Positions 1 to 8,898 of a stretch of DNA of 64,000 nucleotides are shown in pieces. Each line of letters begins with the position of its first letter. Position 1 is the stretch's first letter. This DNA comes from Planctomycetota bacterium. GTDB taxonomy: Bacteria > Planctomycetota > Phycisphaerae > UBA1845 > UTPLA1. The position numbers were made by a program, and so were the translations under genes. The notes beneath the pieces are model-generated. The model was not told where the DNA came from. It made no database searches and was given only the letters and a program-made list of their open reading frames with translations. The DNA lies in assembly GCA_015654675.1 (NCBI GenBank), contig JAATGM010000034.1, forward strand, positions 1 through 64,000, given 5' to 3'.

Positions 1-1564
1 CAACCGCCCGCCGCAACTCCTGCTCCGCCTCATCCACCCGCCCGCGATGCAAAAGCACCTCGCCCAGACTCACTCGCGCCGCCGCCAGCTCAGGCCGCCG
101 CTGAACAATCCCGCGCAGCCGCCCCTCGGCCGCCGCATCATTCCCATCCAGCAAATCCATCCACGCCAAAGAAGCAGCCGTCCCCGGCGTCTCAACAAAC
201 CCCCATCGCTCCACAAACCCAAGATGCCCGCGCCCCGCCGCCGCCGCCTCGCGCTCCTCCGCCGTGGCAATCGCCCCCATCGCCCCCGCCATCGGCCACC
301 CCGCCAGCGCCGGCGTAGTCCGCGCAAACGCCGCCTGCCCGCGCGAACCATGAAACTGAATCAACCCACTATGAACCAGGAAAGCGATCAACAAAGCCGA
401 GCATCCCGCAAACACCACCCCGCCCCGCTGAACCCGCCCGCCCTGCTTCAAAACAATCCCATGCAGCGTCATGTTCGGCCGCACGAAAAGCTGCCACGTC
501 CTGAGCATCACAAACGTGCTGATCGCCGAAAGCCCCAGCGAAAAAAGAAACGGCACCTCCCCATACAACCCGCGCCAGCAAAACAAAGCCGCGACAAAAA
601 CCGCGACCATCGCGATCTCTTCCCCCCAGCTCGCGTCAAACCGCTCCGCCTTCCGCGCCCCGCTCGCCTTCGAAAACAAAGCCGGCCGCCCCCACCCCAC
701 ATACAGCGCATCATTCGGACAAACCGTGACGCAATCCATGCACTTCATGCACCCCGCATCCACCACCGCCTTAAACAGCTTCACCTCTTCTGCCACGCGC
801 ACATTCGAAGTGCACACTGCCGTGCAATGCCCGCACTGATTGCACGCATCCGTCACCCGAATCCGAAACGGCGACAGCGTGTCGAGCACGCCAAAAAACC
901 CGCCATACGGACACGCGTAAGTGCAGAATCCCTTGTTCCCCAGGAACCAGACAATCGCAAACCCGCAAACCAGAAACGTAAGCCCGCCGATCACCGGCCC
1001 CGGAAAAGTCCCCCAGAAATCCGCCCGCGTCAGCGCCCAGTGCATGTCCGGCGCCGGATACCCAATCCAAATCCGATACACCGTCGGCCACACAAACATG
1101 TACAGTGCCGCCACCAGCGGCACGAACACCAGCAACCGCGACCGAAACTCCTTCGGTCGCAGCCCCAGCTTCTTCAAAATCCACCCGCACCAGTCCTGCA
1201 GCGCGACAATATGACAAGCCCACCCGCAAACAAACCGCCCAAACACCAGCGTGAGCGCCAGCGAAACCGCAAAAAAAACGGCCCCCGCATTGATCGCCCC
1301 CGACTGCAGCGTCTCCATCGTTTCCGACGGCTCAACCGGCGAAACCGTCCGCCCGCTCATCCGCCACTGCACGAAGTGCCCGATCATCAATACGTATACA
1401 AGTATCAACGCCCCCGCCCGCCACTTCGCCATCCGTGAAGCCCGCACCGGCCCAGCCCCAGCCCCCGCTCCTACTTTCGCTTCCGCCGGCGCGCGCAACA
1501 CCGGCAGCGGAATCGTCCGCCCGCATCGCTCCTCCACCGTCGCACGCCGATCCAGATTGGCCAC
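1..1564 (-). CDS. Membrane polyferredoxin (NapH/NosR/CcoG-like) with TPR-like C-terminus, cut by window edge
   Basis: The reading frame runs off the left edge, so the C-terminus is missing. The likely start is a GTG at 1564, because the same frame has a stop at 1574-1576. An N-terminal membrane segment is followed by the FVCGWACH and CTYACPYGG elements of the NapH/NosR/CcoG membrane family. Then come two classic 4Fe-4S motifs: C241-x2-C244-x2-C247-x3-C251 and C272-x2-C275-x2-C278-x3-C282. Two further hydrophobic segments lead to a soluble tail resembling a TPR repeat (residues ~480 to the edge). Family knowledge suggests electron transfer between membrane quinols and soluble or periplasmic acceptors; the real partner cannot be seen. 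It follows the glycosyltransferase gene by 27 bases, on the same strand. Confidence 0.8.
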   Translation of the reverse strand, partial: MANLDRRATVEERCGRTIPLPVLRAPAEAKVGAGAGAGPVRASRMAKWRAGALILVYVLMIGHFVQWRMSGRTVSPVEPSETMETLQSGAINAGAVFFAVSLALTLVFGRFVCGWACHIVALQDWCGWILKKLGLRPKEFRSRLLVFVPLVAALYMFVWPTVYRIWIGYPAPDMHWALTRADFWGTFPGPVIGGLTFLVCGFAIVWFLGNKGFCTYACPYGGFFGVLDTLSPFRIRVTDACNQCGHCTAVCTSNVRVAEEVKLFKAVVDAGCMKCMDCVTVCPNDALYVGWGRPALFSKASGARKAERFDASWGEEIAMVAVFVAALFCWRGLYGEVPFLFSLGLSAISTFVMLRTWQLFVRPNMTLHGIVLKQGGRVQRGGVVFAGCSALLIAFLVHSGLIQFHGSRGQAAFARTTPALAGWPMAGAMGAIATAEEREAAAAGRGHLGFVERWGFVETPGTAASLAWMDLLDGNDAAAEGRLRGIVQRRPELAAARVSLGEVLLHRGRVDEAEQELRRAV

Positions 1565-1591
1565 GAACTGATTCTAAGCCCCGCCCCGCCG

Positions 1592-3358
1592 TTACACCCG
1601 CTGCACCTCAACGCCCCGCCGCAGCGCGCTCTCCATCCCCGGCAGAAAATAATCCCGCGCCACCACGTCCCAGCTCATCTTCTCCGCCAGCTCACTCCCC
1701 CGCCGAATCGCCAATTCCTTCTCCGTCGGCGTCCGCGGCAGCCGCTCCATCAACACCGCCGCCGTCCGCTCCGCCACATGCCGCTCGATCCGCTCCCGCT
1801 GCGCCGCCGTCATCGCCAGCAGCGCCTGATCGCTCACGCCATCATTCTCCAGCTTCGTAAAATCCGGCGCGATCACATTCAGCGACCCGCGCTCCCCCGC
1901 CGCCGCCTCAACGAATCCCGCGCACCCGCAAACCGAGCTGATCACGCAGATCGCCCCGAACGAAAGCGCCTCCAGCTGCGCAATCCCGAACGGCTCATAG
2001 ATCGACTGCCCGAACTCCGCGTCGCTCCCGCGCCGAATGTCCCAGAACTCCATCTCCTCCTGCATCCGCTCCCCGCACGTCACGCGATCAAAACCAAACT
2101 GATTGATGAACACCGTCCGGCTGCTCCGCGCCCGCGCATTGAACGCCTGAACCCCCGCGTAAAAAGCCGCCTCCCCGTGCGTCAAATCCGGATACCCCTC
2201 CCGATGCGCCACCGGCCACTCCCACCCGCGCTCCAGATTCACGATCTCCTCATGCCGCCGCGGCAACCCCGTCTCAGTCGCCAGCACCAGCAGCACCGCC
2301 GTCTTCCCCTCGCGCCGCAGCGCCTCGTCCACGTGCTCCATCACCATCAGGTCGCGCCACAGTCCCTTGCTCCGCACCAGCCGCGCGACATGCGTGAACA
2401 CATAATCCGGCCGCCACCCCAGCAGGTTCTGGCAATAATCCTGCAACCGCCGCTTGCTCGCCGCCGCCTCCGCCGAAGTAATCGCCCGCGCCGGGATCCC
2501 GTTGTAAGCCAGTCGCACATCCACGCGCTCAAAGTCGCGCGACAAAAACTTCAACTCCTCCACCACCTCCGGCCCGACCGCCAGCACACACTGGCAGTGC
2601 TTCGCCGCATCCACCAGCACATGCTTGAAATAGTCGCTCTGGTCCCCGAAATAATCGGTGACCGTCTTCCCCGCCCGCCGCCCGCGTCGCATCAGGTTGT
2701 AGAACGCCACATCCTGCCCGGGATGATCCTCCACAATCCGCCGTACCGTCGCCGCCTCATGCGCGTGGAACACCCCGCGAAAATCCCCCTCCTTATCCAG
2801 CATCGCCAGCAGCGCCGTCGGCATCCCCATGAACTCATGTGCAACAACAACGCACGACGACTTCACGCCCAGCGCTTTCAACCCATCCACCGCCGGCCCG
2901 GCCAGCCGCACATACTGCTCAAAATCCCACACATGCTCGAACTTGTCCGAAGCCACCCCAAACCCCTCGAACAACCGAAACTTCACCAGCCCCAGCGCCG
3001 CCTGCTGTATCGAATGCACGTCGACCAGCAGAACCTCCACCTCGACGCGCTCGCGCCCCTCGGGCGCAACCATCGGCTTCCGGCCATAAACAATGTCAAC
3101 GCCATACCGCCCGCAGACATCTCGCAGCCCGGCGGCAACCGCATCCCCGCCAATCCCGTCGAACGAGGAAAACAGCACCGTCCCCCCCGGCCCCAGCCGA
3201 TCCGCCGCCGCCCCGCGCCGCGAAAACAAAGGCCCGACCAGAATCGTCCGCCCCACGGCCTCCCGATAAGGCCGAGCCGTAATCAGCCCGTCCAATACCG
3301 CCCCAATCCCCCCAATCTTCTGAACCGCCTCGTGCGTTACATGAGCAATTGTCAGCAT
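1592..3358 (-). CDS. Glycogen/starch-synthase-like glycosyltransferase
   Basis: 588 aa from the ATG at 3358. The N-terminus (MLTIAHVTHEAVQKIGGIG) matches the K-x-G-G nucleotide-sugar loop of GT5/GT3 glycogen synthases. Near residue 456 lies the YEPFGIAQLEAL element, the E-x7-E acid pair of GT-B retaining enzymes that contact the donor phosphate and ribose. Role by family: adds glucose from ADP- or UDP-glucose to an alpha-glucan in the cytoplasm. It is longer than typical GT5 GlgA (~480 aa) and nearer GT3 in size, so the exact family is open. The frame stays open upstream to 3514, but that stretch is a palindromic repeat (PSPQPSP-type translation) and lacks family homology, so the shorter start is preferred. 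Confidence 0.8.
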   Translation of the reverse strand: MLTIAHVTHEAVQKIGGIGAVLDGLITARPYREAVGRTILVGPLFSRRGAAADRLGPGGTVLFSSFDGIGGDAVAAGLRDVCGRYGVDIVYGRKPMVAPEGRERVEVEVLLVDVHSIQQAALGLVKFRLFEGFGVASDKFEHVWDFEQYVRLAGPAVDGLKALGVKSSCVVVAHEFMGMPTALLAMLDKEGDFRGVFHAHEAATVRRIVEDHPGQDVAFYNLMRRGRRAGKTVTDYFGDQSDYFKHVLVDAAKHCQCVLAVGPEVVEELKFLSRDFERVDVRLAYNGIPARAITSAEAAASKRRLQDYCQNLLGWRPDYVFTHVARLVRSKGLWRDLMVMEHVDEALRREGKTAVLLVLATETGLPRRHEEIVNLERGWEWPVAHREGYPDLTHGEAAFYAGVQAFNARARSSRTVFINQFGFDRVTCGERMQEEMEFWDIRRGSDAEFGQSIYEPFGIAQLEALSFGAICVISSVCGCAGFVEAAAGERGSLNVIAPDFTKLENDGVSDQALLAMTAAQRERIERHVAERTAAVLMERLPRTPTEKELAIRRGSELAEKMSWDVVARDYFLPGMESALRRGVEVQRV

Positions 3359-3369
3359 CACATACCTAT

Positions 3370-3462
3370 CGACATTCCCCCTCTCCGCTTGGGAGAGGGT
3401 CAGGATGCGGGCCGCTCCCCCTCTCCCCACGGGAGAGGGCTGGGGTGAGGGCCAAGGATGAG
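3370..3462. repeat. Two CTCTCCC...GGGAGAGGG palindromes
   Basis: Two adjacent inverted repeats (CCCTCTCCGCTTGGGAGAGGG and CCCTCTCCCCACGGGAGAGGG) followed by CTGGGGTGAGGGCC. They lie just upstream of the glycosyltransferase start. The same CTCTCCC/GGGAGAG hairpin core recurs in the right-end repeats at 60137, 61361 and 62925, suggesting a dispersed hairpin element. Such palindromes could fold in the 5' leader of the glycosyltransferase transcript. Confidence 0.75.
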
Positions 3463-3592
3463 GGGTGAAGTCTACTCCAACTCGCACTTCAAGTGTGACA
3501 AATCGATGCCGCAATAATCCAACCTACCCGCGCCGCGGTTACGGGATCGGATCCGTCTCCACCAATCCGCTATCATGATCTGAATCACCGCC

Positions 3593-4978
3593 ATGCCGCA
3601 CACCCCGCCCCGCTACCGCCGCTACCTGAAACTCGCCATCGCCGCCGCCCTGCTCTTCTGGTTCATCCACTTCGCATATCTGCGAATGACTCTACAACCC
3701 ACGCCGCGACCCGCGTATTGGGCCGAAAGACTAGCCGCTCTCGATCCACCACCACCTCACGCGACACCAGTCGAAACGATTACAAAGCTGCTCGAAGACC
3801 GGCCATTCGAACTGCCCGCTTCAATCGCGGAGACTGAAGAGATAAGCCGCTTCGACTCCCGCGACGCCGCCCTAACTGGCGATTGGGATACTTCCCGGAC
3901 GGACATCCAAAAAGCGCTCGCAATTGTCAGTTCCGCCGATTTCAATTCTCGCCGGCTCCGGCTCATCGAAGCGACGACCCCCGGCTGGCAATACAAAGAC
4001 ACACTTGATCCAGACGATAAGAGCCCCCTTATTAATCTGAATCAGTGGGCCAGGTGGCTGCTCGTGCACGCTCGCTGGAGTATGCGGCAAAATTCAGACT
4101 CCACGTCGGCGGTCGCCGATTGGATCTGTGTTGCGTCGCTCGCGCGACAAGTCCAGCGCACCGGAATGCTCTTGAACCATTTGATCGCTGGCGCCGATCT
4201 CGCGCGTCTGGGTGACGAACTCTCATACATCGCGCGCGAGACTCGCGTTTCAATAGACGTCCACGGCTTGGTGGTACAACTCGATGCCGCCGTTGGCCAA
4301 CCGACGCCTGCCTCCCAAATCTTTGAGGGCGATCGCGCATATATGAACGCCTGGCTCGATCGAATCTATGTGCGCGAAGGTGGCGACTGGCTTGCGGTGA
4401 ATGCGGCCACATGGGAAAGCCGCGTGTTCTACGATTTGACTATGGCAGTGCCGCCGCCCGCCTTCTGGAACCTGATCTCCCCCCTCTTTCACGACTACGA
4501 GACGGCAACTGCGCACCTGAAAACCCAATCCGACACCTACTCGCAATGCAACGACATGGTGTCAGCCAGCAAGGCCGAAATCGATTTCCCTCGTTTCAGA
4601 TGTCTCGATATTCGCGACGGAATTTATTATCCCGGTGGCGGCACGGCATATGGGCTTGCGCTCTACTATCGATATTGCACGCAGCTTGACGCCGGCCTGG
4701 CCCTGCTTGCGATTCGAGAATATGAAAACCGCACCGGCAACCCTCCAGACTCTCTGGACCAACTCGTTCCTACCTGCTTAAACCGCGTACCAATTGACTA
4801 CGCCGATCGAAAGCCGCTTCGATACAAACGCGTTGGCTCCGACTTCCGCCTCTACAGCGTCGGCTTCGATGGCATCGATCAGAATGGGGAACAGTCGAAA
4901 CTCGATCGCAACGACTGGCAAGAGTCGTCAGATTTCAGATTCGACAATCGCATCCGACCCGCCGCGAGGCCCCGGTGA
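3593..4978 (+). CDS. Membrane-anchored protein of unknown function
   Basis: 461 aa. A short basic N-terminus is followed by one hydrophobic segment (residues ~13-30, LAIAAALLFWFIHFAYL), so a signal anchor or uncleaved signal peptide is likely, with the rest outside the membrane. The C-terminal ~100 residues (RYCTQLDAGLALLAIREYENRTG, then PDSLDQLVP, LRYKR and LYSVGFDGIDQNGE) resemble the tail found in many planctomycete exported proteins, in which an LYS-G-DG-D loop follows a pilin-like fold. No catalytic motif was recognised. Its stop overlaps the GTG of the next gene (GTGA), so the two are probably translated together. Confidence 0.75.
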   Translation: MPHTPPRYRRYLKLAIAAALLFWFIHFAYLRMTLQPTPRPAYWAERLAALDPPPPHATPVETITKLLEDRPFELPASIAETEEISRFDSRDAALTGDWDTSRTDIQKALAIVSSADFNSRRLRLIEATTPGWQYKDTLDPDDKSPLINLNQWARWLLVHARWSMRQNSDSTSAVADWICVASLARQVQRTGMLLNHLIAGADLARLGDELSYIARETRVSIDVHGLVVQLDAAVGQPTPASQIFEGDRAYMNAWLDRIYVREGGDWLAVNAATWESRVFYDLTMAVPPPAFWNLISPLFHDYETATAHLKTQSDTYSQCNDMVSASKAEIDFPRFRCLDIRDGIYYPGGGTAYGLALYYRYCTQLDAGLALLAIREYENRTGNPPDSLDQLVPTCLNRVPIDYADRKPLRYKRVGSDFRLYSVGFDGIDQNGEQSKLDRNDWQESSDFRFDNRIRPAARPR

Positions 4979-6411
4979 CAGCCGCCCCCAAAACGCCAGC
5001 GCGCCACGTGCGCCAGCCGCAGACTGCCGGCGGCACGGCCATGGTCCGACCGGCAAACTTCCTGTACGCCTTCCTGCTGTTCTGGCTGCTCCCGTCCCGG
5101 CTCGGCCCGCGAGTCGCGCGTCAGTCGCTCGTGCGCGCCATTGCCGCGTTCGTGTTTGCCGCTGCGGCGACTGTCGCCTGCCCGATCATCGCCGCATCAA
5201 TCCAAGGAAGCATCCCCAACTACCAACTGTGGCGAATGCGCGAATCAGCGTGCTTATACATCTTCAATTCCGCGGCTCGCGTACAGGCCATCCGATGGAC
5301 CGAATCGCCCATTCTGATCATCCTTCTTTTCCTGGTTGGCGTCGTCGTCCTCGCACCGGCCATCGCAGCCCTGCTGACACCTTGGTGCACCGACCCCGCT
5401 CAACGCGGCTCGGCATTTCTTCGCGCGCTAAAGCTCCACTTCTGGTCTGCCTCGATTCTCCTCCCAGCTTCCATCGCCGTCGCTGCGACAATCATTCCGT
5501 TTGGACCCATCTACATGGAGCCGTATGCGCCATACATGAGTAGTTTGGTGAGCCCGACCCCCACTCTCTGGCCCGATTGCTCGCATACCACCACTTACGT
5601 CCTCTCGATCATCGCCTCAGCCACCATCGTCCTCTACTTGCGCGGCCTGACAATGGGCGCCGCCCCACGCGCTACCTTCTTCGCCATTTTCTCCACCACG
5701 TCCGACGATCGCTTCTGCCTCCAATGCGGCTACTGCCTCCGTGGCCTCCCTGAAAACTCGCGCTGCCCCGAATGCGGAAACCCCGACGCCTTCGGACCGC
5801 CTGGGAAAAACGTCTCCCCCGACCTCGACATCCACGCGCACAGGTCGACCCTGCGAAATCTGTTCGCCATCCACCGCGACGTCCTCCTCGGCCGGACGCC
5901 ACCCGCGATCGCCCGTTTCGAAAACCACGCCATGCGCGAATTCTGGTGGCGATCGATCTACCCCTTCATCGTCGTCGAAATCCTCCTGCTCGCCTTGCCG
6001 GTGGGCATTCACAAGAACCCAAAGCAGTTCATCGACGCAATACCCTGGCTCGTCGGCGGAAGTTGCATATTTCCGACACTCGTGCTGATCAGCGCGATGG
6101 TTTCCCTGTCACTCACCAGCGCGATCGACCGTCGCATACCAACGTCAGTCACCGCCGCCATCTGTTTCTTTCTCTGTCCTCTTCTCTGGCCCACGCTCCT
6201 GGTTCCCCCGATATTCCTTCGGTTCGGGAGCGCTCTCGACTTCGTCGGCCTCCTTCCCGCACCGGCGGCGCTGGGCCTTTTGCTCACGCCACTCATCGCG
6301 TGGCTTCTGTGGTTCTTCCACCGCTTCACTCAACTTAGGCGAGATTTCGTATCCGCGCTCCCCACATCCTCCGAAGTTCCTGCGAATCCGGATGTCCAAA
6401 CGAGCCGTTGA
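4975..6411 (+). CDS. Multi-spanning membrane protein with CPECG zinc ribbon
   Basis: 478 aa if the overlapping GTG at 4975 is used; an ATG at 5041 just before the first membrane helix is the alternative start. At least six hydrophobic segments are split by a cytoplasmic zinc ribbon at about residues 248-268 (C248-x2-C251 ... C265-x2-C268, with the GYCLRGLPE signature). This ribbon is shared with three other proteins in the window. The function is unknown. The C-terminal half has four further membrane segments. It is coupled to the preceding membrane-anchored protein by a GTGA overlap. Confidence 0.75.
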   Translation: MTAAPKTPARHVRQPQTAGGTAMVRPANFLYAFLLFWLLPSRLGPRVARQSLVRAIAAFVFAAAATVACPIIAASIQGSIPNYQLWRMRESACLYIFNSAARVQAIRWTESPILIILLFLVGVVVLAPAIAALLTPWCTDPAQRGSAFLRALKLHFWSASILLPASIAVAATIIPFGPIYMEPYAPYMSSLVSPTPTLWPDCSHTTTYVLSIIASATIVLYLRGLTMGAAPRATFFAIFSTTSDDRFCLQCGYCLRGLPENSRCPECGNPDAFGPPGKNVSPDLDIHAHRSTLRNLFAIHRDVLLGRTPPAIARFENHAMREFWWRSIYPFIVVEILLLALPVGIHKNPKQFIDAIPWLVGGSCIFPTLVLISAMVSLSLTSAIDRRIPTSVTAAICFFLCPLLWPTLLVPPIFLRFGSALDFVGLLPAPAALGLLLTPLIAWLLWFFHRFTQLRRDFVSALPTSSEVPANPDVQTSR

Positions 6412-6568
6412 GGAGCGGATTCAATACGCATCGTGTAGTTCGAGCCCGGAAGAGCAGTTCCTGTCAAACCTCGTCATCCTCCAATCCCGCTAACCCGCGT
6501 GAACCACTCAACTCCCCGACGTTCCCCATTCCAACGCCGCAGCCGAAGCTGAATCGACGTACCCCCTT

Positions 6569-6596
6569 TTGACCTCCCCGCGTTACCGGCTATCCT
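6569..6596 (+). promoter_or_regulatory. Candidate sigma-70-type promoter
   Basis: TTGACC and TATCCT hexamers separated by 16 bases, about 55 bases before the ATG of the TPR/esterase-like gene. Inferred from sequence alone. Confidence 0.4.
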
Positions 6597-6654
6597 GTAT
6601 CCACCGGGGAACACCGCAGCGACGCTGCAAAACCAGCCCCTGACGGAGTCCAAC

Positions 6655-8319
6655 ATGAACGCCCGCCGTTTCCGCTCACACACCACGACCGCCCTCGTCG
6701 CCGCCATTGCCGCCCTGCTCCTCGCCGCCTCGCAGCTCCGCGCCGCCGACGACGACGAGGAAAAACTCAACAAGCTCAATGCCAAACTCATGGAGCAGTA
6801 CCAGGCCGGCAAATTCAAGGACGCCCTGGAAACCGGCAAAGAGATGCTCTCCATCGCGCCCAACGATGGCCGCACGCTCTACAACATGGGCTGCCTCTCC
6901 TGCAAAGTCGGCGACAACGCGAAGGCCCTCGAATACCTCGATCGTGCCGCCCAGAACGGCTTCAACGACGCCGCCCAGGCCGAGAAGGACGACGACCTCG
7001 CAAACATCCGCAACGACCCCCGCTTCCGGCAAATCATCGCCCACATGCGCGGCGAAAGCTCTACCAATTCACCCACTCAGTCGGACGATGACGAAGACGA
7101 CGACGCCAAGCGACCCCAGACGCCTCCGGGCGGCGCCGAATCCGATCGCGACCGCGAAGTCGCTCTGCTCACCGAGCAGGTCATCTCCGAATCTCAGCAA
7201 GGCAATTACAAGAAAGCCCTCGACCTCGCCGAACAGGCCCTCAAGCTCGCTCCCAAGGCCCCCATCACCAACTACAACGTCGCGTGCATGAACGCCCGGT
7301 TGAAAAACACCGACGAAGCTCTCGACTACCTCGAGAAATCCGTAAAGCTCGGAATGCGCGACGCCAAGCAGATCAATGGCGACGCCGACCTCGACAACAT
7401 CCGCAACACGCCGCGTTTCAAACGCATCATGGCCTCGATGAACGGCACCCCAACGCCGCCCCCCGTAACGCCGCCGCCGGTCACGCCGCCTCCCCACATC
7501 ACCCCACCCCCGCAGATCACGCCCCCCCCGCCCCGTCAACCGGCCGGCGAGCCCGAAGAGCTCACCCCCGACCAGCCGCCGCGACCCCGTCCGCAGCGAC
7601 CCATGCCGCCGATTCAGCAGCCCCCCGCGCCCCCGGTCACGCGCATGCCCGTCGCATCAAACGTCGGCGAATGGCACGTCACTCTTCCCGGCGACTATGA
7701 CCGCGACGACGAAGCCCCGGTTGTGATCGCCCTCCACCCAAGCGGCGCAAACATGCGCTGGGCCACCGAACGTTGGGAAGAGGCCTGCGATCGATGCAAT
7801 GCCATTCTCCTAACTCCGCAGGGCAATCTGGGCAACGGCACTGACAAGTACGAGTGGAGCCAGAATCTCTCCGAGTGCGCCGCCTCTATCCACGCAGCAT
7901 GCGAGGCCGCTGCCCGCGAGTTCAAGTTCGATCGTCGCGCCATCGTCATTGTCGGCGCGGCCGACAGCGCCAATCTGGCCCTTCAGCTCGCCGTCGACTA
8001 CCCCGAGATGTTCTGTGGCGTCATCGCCATTTCGCCCCGGCTGGGAAATATCCGCCCCGCCTCAATGGGCAAACACTCCCTCGACTCGCTTCGTGTCTAC
8101 TTCGCTGTCAACGACGACAGCCCCGAGGAAGCCGAAGCCAAGCGCGTCGCGAAGGCGCTGAAGAAGTCCGGAGCGAAAACCGACGTCGCAGATTTCGACG
8201 ACGTTGAGAGCATGCCGAAGAAGAAGCGCCTGAAGGAACAGGAAAAATCGCTCAAGTGGGTCCTCAAAGACGCCCACAAGCGCGCCCAGCGCCGCCACGC
8301 CGAAGATGACGACGAATAG
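6655..8319 (+). CDS. Secreted TPR protein with degenerate esterase (PHB-depolymerase-like) domain
   Basis: 554 aa. A signal peptide (residues ~1-30, ending at LRAADDDEE) is followed by two tandem copies of an ~85-residue TPR module, each ending in a DLDNIRN/DLANIRN-PRF element; the two copies are clearly duplicates. A Pro/Thr-rich linker (~265-330) leads to an alpha/beta-hydrolase domain beginning at GEWHVTLPGDY. The oxyanion-strand region (VVIALHPSG) and the helix after the nucleophile elbow (ALQLAVDYPEMFCGVIAIS) fit esterase/depolymerase folds. The expected G-x-S-x-G reads A-A-D-S-A, and no terminal catalytic His is evident. It may therefore bind rather than cleave. A candidate promoter lies just upstream. 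Confidence 0.8.
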   Translation: MNARRFRSHTTTALVAAIAALLLAASQLRAADDDEEKLNKLNAKLMEQYQAGKFKDALETGKEMLSIAPNDGRTLYNMGCLSCKVGDNAKALEYLDRAAQNGFNDAAQAEKDDDLANIRNDPRFRQIIAHMRGESSTNSPTQSDDDEDDDAKRPQTPPGGAESDRDREVALLTEQVISESQQGNYKKALDLAEQALKLAPKAPITNYNVACMNARLKNTDEALDYLEKSVKLGMRDAKQINGDADLDNIRNTPRFKRIMASMNGTPTPPPVTPPPVTPPPHITPPPQITPPPPRQPAGEPEELTPDQPPRPRPQRPMPPIQQPPAPPVTRMPVASNVGEWHVTLPGDYDRDDEAPVVIALHPSGANMRWATERWEEACDRCNAILLTPQGNLGNGTDKYEWSQNLSECAASIHAACEAAAREFKFDRRAIVIVGAADSANLALQLAVDYPEMFCGVIAISPRLGNIRPASMGKHSLDSLRVYFAVNDDSPEEAEAKRVAKALKKSGAKTDVADFDDVESMPKKKRLKEQEKSLKWVLKDAHKRAQRRHAEDDDE

Positions 8320-8349
8320 CAGCAGCCCGGGCGGCCCGCCTGCGACCCG

Positions 8350-8898
8350 CTACCCCAAAAGCGTCCGCGTCATCCAGACCGGCAAGTTCGCCCCGATCGA
8401 CGCCCCCGCAAATCGGTGAACCAGCCATAGCAATACGCCCGCATAGAAGCCCGAAATCATATCGTCGACAACGATGCCCCATCCCGCGCGCAGCGCCTGC
8501 GCCTGCCGCGCTGGAGGCGGCTTGATGATATCCAGCACTCTATTCAACAGAAATCCAATTAGCAGATAGATCAGCGATAAAGGCGCGAACGCCGCCGTCA
8601 GCGGCATCGACACTACTTCATCGATCACGACCTCGCCGGGATCCTTCTCTCCAAAAAACCGCTCGCCCCACGACGCAATCGGCACCGCAATCAAGCCCAG
8701 GCCCGCCAGCGCCGCCACCCGCAACGGCCATCCTGGAATCAGGTGAATCGCTGGTGCCAACAGCAGCCCGGGCAGCGTCCCGAACGTCCCCGAAGCAACC
8801 GGCGCCATCCCCAGCCCGCCGGCCGTCGTCAGAGCCCACATCAATCGCTCCGACAATCCTTGCGGAGACCGCGGCGCATGCTGATCGGACATCATCAT
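8350..8898 (-). CDS. pgpA: Phosphatidylglycerophosphatase A
   Basis: 182 aa. Carries the PgpA signatures GTFGTLPG (residues ~27-34), VVIDEVVSMPL and RVLDIIKPPPARQAQ...GWGIVVDDMISG, with four hydrophobic segments. Family role: removes phosphate from phosphatidylglycerol phosphate at the inner membrane, giving phosphatidylglycerol. The start is the first of three consecutive ATGs at 8898; the first overlaps the stop of the upstream M28 peptidase gene (ATGA), which points to translational coupling. The acidic active-site residues expected for the family (the DE of IDEVV and the DD of VVDDM) are present. Confidence 0.92.
   Translation of the reverse strand: MMMSDQHAPRSPQGLSERLMWALTTAGGLGMAPVASGTFGTLPGLLLAPAIHLIPGWPLRVAALAGLGLIAVPIASWGERFFGEKDPGEVVIDEVVSMPLTAAFAPLSLIYLLIGFLLNRVLDIIKPPPARQAQALRAGWGIVVDDMISGFYAGVLLWLVHRFAGASIGANLPVWMTRTLLG

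Noticed and set aside
47-3448. Long plus-strand Arg/Pro-rich frames at 47-1438 and 1778-3448
   Set aside because: They are mirror frames of the minus-strand polyferredoxin and glycosyltransferase; low-complexity composition and no domains.
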